In this document: in pieces, positions 22,036 to 29,174 of the stretch
Numbering within the stretch: position 1 is the first letter of the stretch
How the letters are laid out: the number at the start of each line of letters is the position of its first letter
DNA from: a virus
Reading direction: 5' to 3' (one strand)
DNA: 39,110 nt
IMG/VR virus record: IMGVR_UViG_3300020430_000001
Coordinates: 1 to 39,110 of that record
Notes under the pieces: model-generated
What the model saw: the letters and a program-made list of their open reading frames with translations, nothing else
What the model was told of the DNA's origin: nothing
Database searches by the model: none
Program-made: the position numbers and the translations under genes

Positions 22036-22575
22036 TTAAACCAGCTTAAGAGCTTTTTCTAAAGTCTCTTTATTTCTCCTAGACCAGCCTTTGCCGTAGA
22101 TTTTATAATCATCTAATGATCTGTAAAAACCTTCTCTACCATCATAGTATTTTTCTATTAAATCTTTAGGTTCATGATCAGCGACAGCGGTCAAGGTCTG
22201 TTTTCCAATGGCCCCATCTTGCGTAACGCCAACGATACGTTGCAAAATTTTACTAGCTCTTGATTTTCCGGCGTTCACCGAGAGATCCGCAACGCTGATA
22301 TCTAAGCCACTGGGCAGATTATCACATTTGCATGTATCCCAGTAGTTTTTCTTATAAAGCGGCTTTACGTCTTCTTTTGTGAGCTTCCGCATTACATCTT
22401 TGGGAGCTGGCTTACCCGTCCATTTTGCCCAATTATAAGCAGTGACGCCCAACATAGTAGAGCCCTCATTTCCATGCCCATCACCCTTAGCGTTGCCACT
22501 GTCACGCTGGTCATCTTGGAATTGACCTTCGTGATGAATTAACATTTCAAAAAATTCATGCCAATTATCTTTCAT
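22036..22575 (-). CDS. Endolysin, GH108 family with C-terminal binding domain (179 aa)
   Basis: The N-terminal domain has FFEMLIHHEGQFQDDQRDSG (residues ~8-27) with the catalytic Glu of the HEG motif, and TMLGVTAYNWAKW, the pattern of GH108 muramidases (HEGxxxxxxxDxG...GIT). The C-terminal half (KILQRIVGVTQDGAIGKQTL, DLIEKYYDGREGFYRSL, KGWSRRN) matches the Pfam peptidoglycan-binding-3 module that accompanies the family. No signal peptide is seen, so export through the holin is expected. It is the last late gene and overlaps the holin gene by 4 bp. Confidence 0.88.
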   Translation of the reverse strand: MKDNWHEFFEMLIHHEGQFQDDQRDSGNAKGDGHGNEGSTMLGVTAYNWAKWTGKPAPKDVMRKLTKEDVKPLYKKNYWDTCKCDNLPSGLDISVADLSVNAGKSRASKILQRIVGVTQDGAIGKQTLTAVADHEPKDLIEKYYDGREGFYRSLDDYKIYGKGWSRRNKETLEKALKLV

Positions 22576-22916
22576 TTCTTAAACCCCTTTATTCCACGAA
22601 TTCCAAATGAGGCCGCTATGCTGGCATACATGCCCCAGGCGACCCAGTCCGGGCATTGCTCGAGATTAGCAAAGCCTTGTCTCATAGGTTCTTGTAATGC
22701 TGGAAAAAAATTGGCTCCCAATATGATTACGAACACTATGGTCCACAGCTCATCTTTCCAGGAATTGTTACTAGCCTCTATAGCGGCTTGTTCCCAATTT
22801 ATCTCGCCAGTTGCTTGCTTCATTTTGATTTCTGCATTTGCCTTTTGGATTGCAGTTTTCCCATCAATGTATGAAGTGGCTAAACTTCCAACGCTTGAAA
22901 TAATTTGACCTATCAT
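22572..22916 (-). CDS. Holin, 3TM gene-transfer-agent type (114 aa)
   Basis: A conserved N-terminal segment (EIKMKQATGEINWEQAAIEA) leads to KDELWTIVFVIILGANFFPA (TM) and DWVAWGMYASIAASFGIRGI (TM); the first ~20 residues may form a further helix. This resembles the GTA_holin_3TM family. It would permeabilise the inner membrane and let the endolysin out. ATGA overlaps on both sides tie it to endolysin and the EF-hand protein. Confidence 0.8.
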   Translation of the reverse strand: MIGQIISSVGSLATSYIDGKTAIQKANAEIKMKQATGEINWEQAAIEASNNSWKDELWTIVFVIILGANFFPALQEPMRQGFANLEQCPDWVAWGMYASIAASFGIRGIKGFKK

Positions 22917-23209
22917 TTTTTGCCTCCTAGTGCGTTAAACCCAAAAAAAGCCCCAACAATGGCGCTTAGAGATCCGTACATCATCATTAAGACTGCATCA
23001 GCTTGAGCCATACGCTCAGGCTGTACTATTACCGCTACGGTACTTGCACACATGATAAGTAAAACAAGCCAGCACATGCGTAACTGATTGTCCCTTTTTT
23101 GGTTTTGGTCGTTGTATTCCTCTTCTAAACGTTTGTATTCCAGCTCCTGGAATTCATCTTTTTCAATGGTGCCATTTCCATTTTTGTCTAGCTTCTCAAA
23201 CTCAGTCAT
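22913..23209 (-). CDS. EF-hand membrane protein of the lysis cassette (98 aa)
   Basis: Residues 8-19 (DKNGNGTIEKDE) are a textbook EF-hand calcium loop with all ligand positions filled. A charged helix (QELEYKRLEEEYNDQNQKRD) and two membrane segments (MCWLVLLIMCASTVAVIV; VLMMMYGSLSAIVGAFFGF) follow. Similar EF-hand-plus-TM proteins occur in marine phage lysis regions. Calcium sensing in lysis timing is inferred. It overlaps the holin gene by 4 bp. Confidence 0.75.
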   Translation of the reverse strand: MTEFEKLDKNGNGTIEKDEFQELEYKRLEEEYNDQNQKRDNQLRMCWLVLLIMCASTVAVIVQPERMAQADAVLMMMYGSLSAIVGAFFGFNALGGKK

Positions 23210-23312
23210 TCTGCATTATCCTCACTGCTAACCGTTTGTCAGATGTTTGGATAACTACCCGGTTATTTTTGTAGACTACCCATCTGTTTCTTTTCACCTC
23301 AATCAAATACAT
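23202..23312 (-). CDS. Small beta-rich protein (36 aa)
   Basis: A frame from ATG 23312 reads MYLIEVKRNRWVVYKNNRVV, then IQTSDKRLAVRIMQND, and stops at 23202, overlapping the EF-hand gene by 8 bp. The WVVYKNNRVVI-type pattern recurs in short phage proteins. It fills what would otherwise be a 100-bp gap between coupled lysis genes. Not proved; no strong ribosome site. Confidence 0.5.
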   Translation of the reverse strand: MYLIEVKRNRWVVYKNNRVVIQTSDKRLAVRIMQND

Positions 23313-23315
23313 CCT

Positions 23316-23777
23316 TCATCGGAAGTAATCTCTTAAATCCAGCCACTGCATATAGTGGAGGTAGCCAATAGCGCCGATAAAAGACGCGACCAGTAGGAAA
23401 ATAATCCCGGCTATGGTCATATATAATTCTTGCTTTTCTATCAGCTCACGGCGTTTCCTGGCTTCTTCTTCACGTTTCTCAACGAGTATTTCTTTTCTGA
23501 TTTTTAAGAGCTGGGTCCAATATGAGGGGCCTAGTTGTTCATCAATAAATTTTTTTAAATCTTTCTCTGCATTTTCATAAGCTATCTTATCTGCAAAAGT
23601 TGAAAGAGCTTGTTGGTTTACGCTAGTAAATGACTTTTGCATTTTACGTGAATGATTTTTTTTGGCTGTATCAGCGCCATCAAAAAAATTACCTATTTCT
23701 TTTGATAAGCTTGCTAAACTGCGCCCGGCTTTTAATGCGCCAGTAATGCCCGTAACTATTGTGATAGGGTCGGGCAC
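23316..23777 (-). CDS. Membrane-anchored protein of the lysis region (153 aa)
   Basis: MPDPITIVTGITGALKAGRS start; amphipathic helices (SLASLSKEIGNFFDGADTAK), a charged coiled-coil segment (KIRKEILVEKREEEARKRRE) and one C-terminal membrane segment (YMTIAGIIFLLVASFIGAIG). Comparable proteins accompany holin/endolysin genes in marine phages. Candidate lysis accessory or spanin-like partner, inferred from topology and place. Confidence 0.6.
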   Translation of the reverse strand: MPDPITIVTGITGALKAGRSLASLSKEIGNFFDGADTAKKNHSRKMQKSFTSVNQQALSTFADKIAYENAEKDLKKFIDEQLGPSYWTQLLKIRKEILVEKREEEARKRRELIEKQELYMTIAGIIFLLVASFIGAIGYLHYMQWLDLRDYFR

Positions 23778-23779
23778 GT

Positions 23780-24181
23780 TTACATTCCATCTTGTTTAGT
23801 ATATTGCAGTGTTTTCTCTAAAATACTTACCCGGGCACTTAATTTAATAATGTCCATCAAACTACTGCTAAGCCCATTTAAATCATCATAAATTGAGTCG
23901 ATTTCCTCATAAACTTCAGTTGCAGTGCTTTCCCCTTCATCCTCTAAATCAATTAGATAATCTATTAATTCTTCTATACGCTCTTTATTTTCCTCTACAT
24001 CCCTGATCAAATTGGTACGGTCTACCGCTGAGTTGGCCACCGTTAATTTTTCCAAATCTGACTGGAGTGCTTCAATGACTGAAGCTTGCTGGCTCATATA
24101 CCAGACGCCACCCCCCAAAGTACTACAAATCGCCACCACCGCACTAGCGGCAACAGCAATATTTACCTTGGGCAGTTCCAT
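23780..24181 (-). CDS. Single-pass membrane protein with coiled coil, spanin-like (133 aa)
   Basis: The ATG at 24181 lies 2 bp after the previous stop; a TTG at 24202 would add seven residues. An N-terminal membrane segment (VAASAVVAICSTLGGGVWYM) is followed by a long coiled coil (DLEKLTVANSAVDRTNLIRD; SIYDDLNGLSSSLMDIIKLS). Topology resembles inner-membrane spanins, but no outer-membrane lipoprotein partner was found, so this is tentative. Confidence 0.6.
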   Translation of the reverse strand: MELPKVNIAVAASAVVAICSTLGGGVWYMSQQASVIEALQSDLEKLTVANSAVDRTNLIRDVEENKERIEELIDYLIDLEDEGESTATEVYEEIDSIYDDLNGLSSSLMDIIKLSARVSILEKTLQYTKQDGM

Positions 24182-24183
24182 AA

Positions 24184-24477
24184 TTACCAGGTGCCCGTCC
24201 AAGAGCCCCTAAGCTTTGAAAACTCATTGCTCATTAGTTTGCGTTTTACAACGTCTTTGATACCCTCAACATCAGTCCAGGCAACACCAGCTTCCTCCAG
24301 CCAAATTCTTAAAACCACCGGGTCAATATTTCCTAGGTGGATGTTGTCCTGGCCAAATTTGTGGACGCCATTTATTTCCCTGGCAAACTCAGCATCTTTT
24401 ACCATGCCGCTTACATCATGGGTATTTTTGACAATTAGATTGTCACCATCCATCCAGGCTTTTTCTTTGACCTTCAT
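24184..24477 (-). CDS. Hypothetical late protein (97 aa)
   Basis: MKVKEKAWMDGDNLIVKNTH start. The segment RIWLEEAGVAWTDVEGIKDV, then VKRKLMSNEFSKLRGSWTG, resembles a small family found beside capsid genes in many phages (LWxxEAGxxxxDxxxxKEIlRRKLxdPEf...). No function is known. The start overlaps the upstream stop (TAATG at 24477). Confidence 0.6.
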   Translation of the reverse strand: MKVKEKAWMDGDNLIVKNTHDVSGMVKDAEFAREINGVHKFGQDNIHLGNIDPVVLRIWLEEAGVAWTDVEGIKDVVKRKLMSNEFSKLRGSWTGTW

Positions 24478-24755
24478 TATTCATAAGCCTCATTAACGTT
24501 AGGGGTGCTTGGGTCATCAGCTTTGAGGGTGCCGTTAGCATTACGTGCCCGTTTCTTTTTCTGGGCTGGAGCTTTTTTAGCCGGGGCTTTTTTAGCAGTT
24601 GATTTAAAAACAACAGTGTCCTCAACCGCCTCAAATGTGCCTGGTTTCATTTTATGAATTTTTGTGACTTCCGCTTCTGGCAAGTCAACAACTGTACCTT
24701 GAGCGTGTATGCCTGTTGAGGTGCCTACGCTTTTGGCTTTGATAATATATTTCAT
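24477..24755 (-). CDS. Small protein following the capsid gene (92 aa)
   Basis: The ATG at 24755 (MKYIIKAKSVGTSTGIHAQG) is preceded by GGGAAAA; ATGs at 24767 and 24806 would extend it towards the capsid gene and are less likely. The first half is beta (TVVDLPEAEVTKIHKMKPGT); the second is Ala/Lys-rich (STAKKAPAKKAPAQKKKRAR) and looks disordered. It may be a minor head protein or packaging accessory; position only. Confidence 0.55.
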   Translation of the reverse strand: MKYIIKAKSVGTSTGIHAQGTVVDLPEAEVTKIHKMKPGTFEAVEDTVVFKSTAKKAPAKKAPAQKKKRARNANGTLKADDPSTPNVNEAYE

Positions 24756-24765
24756 AAGTTTTCCC

Positions 24766-24782
24766 ATAATATCTAGTAGTTG
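24766..24782 (-). promoter_or_regulatory. Recurrent motif copy after the capsid gene
   Basis: On the minus strand, CAACTACTAGATATTAT ends 11 bp upstream of the 92-aa gene start. It matches the 17231-17247 copy at most positions. Confidence 0.45.
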
Positions 24783-24786
24783 AATA

Positions 24787-24804
24787 GGGGCGGTCTCCCG
24801 CCCC
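24787..24804 (-). other. GNRA-loop hairpin between the capsid gene and its neighbour
   Basis: On the minus strand GGGGCGG, loop GAGA, CCGCCCC: a 7-bp GC-rich stem with a GNRA tetraloop, 9 bp after the capsid stop (24813). No U-run follows, so it looks more like an mRNA-stabilising or attenuating hairpin than a full terminator. It could raise capsid yield relative to downstream genes. Confidence 0.6.
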
Positions 24805-24812
24805 ACATTTTA

Positions 24813-25781
24813 TTATGATGTTGTATTGTCAGCTATTAACCCTGAGGCGGCCTCATTAGCACAGATCATAGTTAATTCCTGTGTAATTTGGCGGCGCTCT
24901 GAGTCGCCTGTTTTAGCCAACGGCACGTTCTTAGCCGCACGTAAAACACCAACATGCCACATATCAGATTGCATAATCCAAACGTCCGAACCACGCACCT
25001 CGCGGGAGGGTTGGAAGGAAATTTGACCCCATGGGGTCAAGTATACGCTCAAACTATTAACAACTCTTTCATTATCAGCCACAACATTAGCTCTTTGGTT
25101 GTTATTTCCAACAAAGCCAAGTGCCTGGGTCATATTGAAGGGGCTGAGGTAGCAAGTATCGGGCGACCCTCCGTTGGTCCAGACAGATTGCATAACACTA
25201 TCAAACTTTGTTTGTGTGAATGCTGTAGGCGTTCCGTCATCAGTTCGCGTATCACTTCCGTCACCCGTTGGGTTTGCACCTGACGGTGAACCACCAGTTA
25301 CAAAATTGACGTTTGTTGTGACCCAAGAGCCTAGACCAGCCATCTTTCTAGCCGTGCTTGCATTTCCAGCATTTTTGCTTTGATTTGCAAACATTGTTGC
25401 CTCTACGTCTAATTTTTGCTCTTTTAAAACTTTGAGCATTTCATGGGCCATAACACCGCTACGACCAGCGTGGTCTATGCTTGTGTCCGTGTCGCTTACC
25501 GCCACAGAATTTTTAAATATCTGAGTCGAATTGTTTAAGCGAGTCGACTGGGTCCGGGCCTCAGAAGTGGTATCATCACCCTCAATATGGGCGTTGTTTA
25601 GTGTTGAGGACCTTAGGCTTCCAGTGTTCCATTCATGCAAAGTATTAGAGATGCTTTTTTTCTGAGACTTAGAAAAAAATGGGGTATCTTCGGGAGTTAT
25701 CAGATAGATCACGTCCTCGAGCGATTCCTTAATAGTGTTTACCGCATCATAGGTATCCACTAGGTTAGTTGGTTGTGCCAT
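24813..25781 (-). CDS. Major capsid protein, SU10/DUF5309-like (322 aa)
   Basis: The opening LVDTYDAVNTIKESLEDVIY, then LITPEDTPFFSKSQKKSISN (residues ~7-46), followed by LHEWNTGSLR and TEARTQSTRLNNSTQIFKNSVAVSD-like segments, is the pattern of the SU10-type (DUF5309) HK97-fold capsid family. The C-terminal part (VYLTPWGQISFQPSREVRGS; MWHVGVLRAAKNVPLAKTGD) fits the P-domain and the terminal region of the same family. Length is typical. It follows the scaffold gene as usual. Confidence 0.85.
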   Translation of the reverse strand: MAQPTNLVDTYDAVNTIKESLEDVIYLITPEDTPFFSKSQKKSISNTLHEWNTGSLRSSTLNNAHIEGDDTTSEARTQSTRLNNSTQIFKNSVAVSDTDTSIDHAGRSGVMAHEMLKVLKEQKLDVEATMFANQSKNAGNASTARKMAGLGSWVTTNVNFVTGGSPSGANPTGDGSDTRTDDGTPTAFTQTKFDSVMQSVWTNGGSPDTCYLSPFNMTQALGFVGNNNQRANVVADNERVVNSLSVYLTPWGQISFQPSREVRGSDVWIMQSDMWHVGVLRAAKNVPLAKTGDSERRQITQELTMICANEAASGLIADNTTS

Positions 25782-25798
25782 GGTTATTCTCCTATAGG

Positions 25799-26803
25799 CT
25801 AACTATTCAAGATTAAGGCAACGGCATCCTCAGCCTTGCCTGATTTTTTCAAGCGCTGTAGCGCCTGTTCATTAGCTTTAGCTTTTATAGAGCCAGGCCG
25901 TTTTTTGGCCCCCGCTTTTACTGAAGGGGTAGTTGTTTTACCCGCTTTAGTGTTTGCAGTTTTGCGCTTTTTAACCAATGCTTGATATTTCATGGCGTCA
26001 TTAAGAGTGAGCACATATCTGTGGTCTCTCACCATACTTAATTCTTCAGCCGTAAAACCATAATGTTCACCAGATTTTAATAACTTCTTTTTGTAAGCTT
26101 CACCCTTTTCTGGGTTAGCTAACTCCGGGAGCTTTTCTAGTAATATTTTGGTTTGAGCATCAGTATATTCTGAAAGTTGTTTGTTTGCCTCGTCTTGGCG
26201 TTCAGTGTGCAACTTTTGTAACTTATTGATGTTTTCATTGTACTCACCAACTTGCTTATCATAAACCATTTTAGCCCTCATGTATGCCATGGGGTCATTT
26301 TCAAACAGTTCTTCTGAAGGGGGTGTTGGTGCAACGATAGGCGCTTCTTGCATTTTATTAGCAAACTCTAGTAATTGCTGTCGCTTATCAGAAAGCTCAG
26401 ACTGGGCATCCTTGAGGTCTTTTTCAAGTTTTGCTACGTCTTGCATTCTTTGTTGAATATAGCTTTGTCCAGAATATCCCCGGGTTAACTCATCTAAGGT
26501 TACTTCCTTTGTAACACCGTCAACCTTGACGGTATAAAGTTGTTCTTCCTGAGTTTCGGTTTCTTCCTCAATAGCCTCATCAGTATCAGCCTCAAATTCT
26601 TCGTCAAAAAGGTCATCATCAGCCTCAGCCTCCAGCTCAGCCTCATCAGTTTCAACGGTCTCAACCTGAGGTTCCGTTTCTTCTGGTTCAACTTCAGCCT
26701 TTTGGACTTCTTTATTTTCTCCCTCAGCGGGAGTATCTTGTACTTGTAAGATTGAAGCAACCGCTTCATCCTCACTTATTGATTGCATAGTCGCGTCATT
26801 CAC
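25799..26803 (-). CDS. Scaffolding protein (334 aa)
   Basis: The N-terminal ~90 residues are very acidic (EVEPEETEPQVETVETDEAE; DDDLFDEEFEADTDEAIEEE). A beta/linker part (YTVKVDGVTKEVTLDELTRG) and a long coiled coil (DVAKLEKDLKDAQSELSDKR; NENINKLQKLHTERQDEANK-like) follow. The end is basic (KTTTPSVKAGAKKRPGSIKA), as expected for the capsid-binding end of scaffolds. Gene position between portal side and capsid supports it. A recurrent motif copy with a hairpin lies inside codons 18-26. Confidence 0.78.
   Translation of the reverse strand: MNDATMQSISEDEAVASILQVQDTPAEGENKEVQKAEVEPEETEPQVETVETDEAELEAEADDDLFDEEFEADTDEAIEEETETQEEQLYTVKVDGVTKEVTLDELTRGYSGQSYIQQRMQDVAKLEKDLKDAQSELSDKRQQLLEFANKMQEAPIVAPTPPSEELFENDPMAYMRAKMVYDKQVGEYNENINKLQKLHTERQDEANKQLSEYTDAQTKILLEKLPELANPEKGEAYKKKLLKSGEHYGFTAEELSMVRDHRYVLTLNDAMKYQALVKKRKTANTKAGKTTTPSVKAGAKKRPGSIKAKANEQALQRLKKSGKAEDAVALILNS
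26734..26748 (-). promoter_or_regulatory. Recurrent motif copy inside the scaffold gene
   Basis: Minus strand TACAAGTACAAGATA, codons of LQVQDT, immediately followed by a CTCCC/GGGAG hairpin (26719-26733). Unlike the others it lies 55 bp inside the gene rather than before it. Confidence 0.45.
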
Positions 26804-26807
26804 GGTG

Positions 26808-27047
26808 CTACTTCCTTCTTAGTTCCAAGAGGGTCTCTGCCGCTATTGCGGCGTCGAGGTGTACCTCTATCTCTTTTACAGCCCTTATAATTGCGTGGGC
26901 ATCCTCACGCCGTTCAACTTCATGAGCGGCGGTATTCAAAAAAACGTCTTTTTGACGTTCACGGACTTCATGCAGTACCTTCTGGAAAGAGGTATCAGCT
27001 AATAACCGTTTGGCTTCCTCAGCCGTCAAAGGTTGTTTATCCATCAT
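26808..27047 (-). CDS. Small helical protein between portal and scaffold (79 aa)
   Basis: MMDKQPLTAEEAKRLLADTS start (27044 is an alternative Met). All-helical: FQKVLHEVRERQKDVFLNTA and AHEVERREDAHAIIRAVKEI. Similar small helical genes stand between portal and scaffold/capsid genes in other phages with P22-like portals. No function is established. Confidence 0.6.
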   Translation of the reverse strand: MMDKQPLTAEEAKRLLADTSFQKVLHEVRERQKDVFLNTAAHEVERREDAHAIIRAVKEIEVHLDAAIAAETLLELRRK

Positions 27048-27092
27048 GCTTGCAACATAACATCAGTCATTGGAATATAACAAAAAACGGCG

Positions 27093-29174
27093 TTACTGTT
27101 GTGACTGCCCGGCCTGGGCAACATCAGCTATAGTACGTATTTTATCTTGCTCAGCTTTGATTGATGCTACATCAACCTGGGTGCCATACTGCCCAGCAAT
27201 CTTAGCGCCCTGGATAAATAAATCTTGAGCCATTTTATCACGCTCCCGGTCATCCTCAGCCGCCGCTTTTTGTGCATCTAAACTAATCTTAGCCATGTCA
27301 GTTTGCGCCTTAGCTGTAGCTTTCATTTGCTCAGCTTGTAAAAATGCGGCGTTAGGGTCCTGTCTGTTTTGAGCCATTGCCGCTTGTTGTTGCTGTTGAA
27401 GGGCTAGTAATCGCTGTTCAATTTCTGGATTAATAGGTGCAAAATATCTATCACTATTCCTAATGCCAGTTACAGAAAGCATATCAGTTAGGGTGTTTCT
27501 AATGTTTGTTAGTGAAACTAGGCCATTATTGGGCCCATAACCCTGGTATATTTGCATTTGTAAGGCTAGGGCGCTCTGTAGGGCTTTCTGCTTCTCATCT
27601 TCTCGCCCGGTGCCTAAACCTACATTTATAGCAATGTCGCGCTGTACATCCCATACACGGGGGTCTATGGGCGTATAAATCCCATTTAACCTAACCATTT
27701 GCTCCTCGTCCACATTCTTGTGGATAGTTCTTAGCAAGATACCAAACAAATCTTTCATACCGCTAGCTAAGTTTCTAACCATAACCTCAACCTGGCCCTG
27801 GGCCGCCTCTACGGTAGCCGTAACAGCGGCCTTAGTTGTGGACTGCAAAGCATCTGGATTAAGTGCCACGTTTTGAGTAACACCTGTTTTTTGCTCTACC
27901 ATTTTGTCCATGTAGGTAAGAGCTGATAACGTTTGCCCGGCAACAAATGGCACACTTAAATCTTGGATAGCTCCTTGTTGCCTCATTCTGACTAGGCCGC
28001 CAATCTCACTTTGCATCAGGTCATCAATATTTACGCTACCTTCTAAAAACCCTAATCTTGGTGAATTTGTCAGTGCAACGTTATCTAATATGCCTCTCAA
28101 AATAGCAGTGCTTGCATCCTGGTCGTCACAACAAATGCTGGCTAAACTTCGTCCGAAAAAACTGTGGGGTTCCGGGTCAACTTCTAATTTTGCAAAAGGT
28201 ACTTCATCACAAGGCATATAATCTAATAGTTGGTAGTCTTGACCACCACAAATGAGCTTGTGAAGGACTGGAACCCCGGTTCCAAAAACATCAATTCTCA
28301 TATAAGCTTCAGAAATTTCTACTGTTTGCATTGACGGATCTAAAACGTGTTCATCATCATCATTGCCAGCAAAGCTTGTTCTATAGTTCTTTTCTATTTG
28401 TGTAAAAGCTGACCCTTCATCATTACCCGCCAAAGCTATAATTTCATCCGGGTCAAATCCCATAGCAATAACGTCACCAACTCTCATTTCACTCTTTTGG
28501 CAGACCACATATGCATCTTGGAATGTACGGGCTTCACGGTTCACATACATTTCCTCAGGTGGGATAGCTTCTATGCAAACCTCACCTTTTTCTTTTGTGC
28601 GGCTTATTTTGACTTCATGCACTGGCACTTCTGCTTCAACACCAAATTCATCAATGGTCATGCTTTGTGTTGTAGTTTGTTCTAAAATTTCTACCTCATC
28701 ATCATCAGTCAAATATGCCAGTTCGTCATCAGACAAATCAGAATAAGAAAAAATCTCAGACTTAGGGTAACGTTTGTAATAAGCTTTTATGAAGCCAGCA
28801 GACTTTACTAGTGCATCCTCAATGACTTGGTTAAGAATGTTAAACCCGTTTTGTCTTTCAAATTCATGTTGAACATAGCTAGTAATTTGCTCAGCTAGTC
28901 CAATGTCTTGTTCAGACTTAGCCACGTATTCTACTGGCTTACTAGTAGACATAAAAATACGCATTATTGATGGTTTAGTTGCCCTGACAACATCCCTAAC
29001 TTTAGTACTGACAACCTTGCTACGCCCTTCCTCATGGCCAATGTCAGTTTCACCGTTCATGTACCTAGCAGATTTGAGGCGCTCCAGGGCTATATCCTGA
29101 TCAATAAAATCTACAGCATCCTGGATAGCGTCACGCACTATTTCTTGTATATCATTTTCTGTTAATGGTTCCAT
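27093..29174 (-). CDS. Portal protein (693 aa)
   Basis: The N-terminal region (RYMNGETDIGHEEGRSKVVS, then TKVRDVVRATKPSIMRIFMS) and the middle part (IEAIPPEEMYVNREARTFQD) are typical of the large P22/SU10-like portals. TGVTQNVALNPDALQSTTKA at ~435-455 and the long C-terminal Gln/Ala-rich coiled coil (QLLALQQQQQAAMAQNRQDP-like) also fit. It would form the dodecameric DNA gate. The start uses TAATG coupling to the ejection protein gene. The gene is far from terminase in the late order. Confidence 0.87.
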   Translation of the reverse strand: MEPLTENDIQEIVRDAIQDAVDFIDQDIALERLKSARYMNGETDIGHEEGRSKVVSTKVRDVVRATKPSIMRIFMSTSKPVEYVAKSEQDIGLAEQITSYVQHEFERQNGFNILNQVIEDALVKSAGFIKAYYKRYPKSEIFSYSDLSDDELAYLTDDDEVEILEQTTTQSMTIDEFGVEAEVPVHEVKISRTKEKGEVCIEAIPPEEMYVNREARTFQDAYVVCQKSEMRVGDVIAMGFDPDEIIALAGNDEGSAFTQIEKNYRTSFAGNDDDEHVLDPSMQTVEISEAYMRIDVFGTGVPVLHKLICGGQDYQLLDYMPCDEVPFAKLEVDPEPHSFFGRSLASICCDDQDASTAILRGILDNVALTNSPRLGFLEGSVNIDDLMQSEIGGLVRMRQQGAIQDLSVPFVAGQTLSALTYMDKMVEQKTGVTQNVALNPDALQSTTKAAVTATVEAAQGQVEVMVRNLASGMKDLFGILLRTIHKNVDEEQMVRLNGIYTPIDPRVWDVQRDIAINVGLGTGREDEKQKALQSALALQMQIYQGYGPNNGLVSLTNIRNTLTDMLSVTGIRNSDRYFAPINPEIEQRLLALQQQQQAAMAQNRQDPNAAFLQAEQMKATAKAQTDMAKISLDAQKAAAEDDRERDKMAQDLFIQGAKIAGQYGTQVDVASIKAEQDKIRTIADVAQAGQSQQ

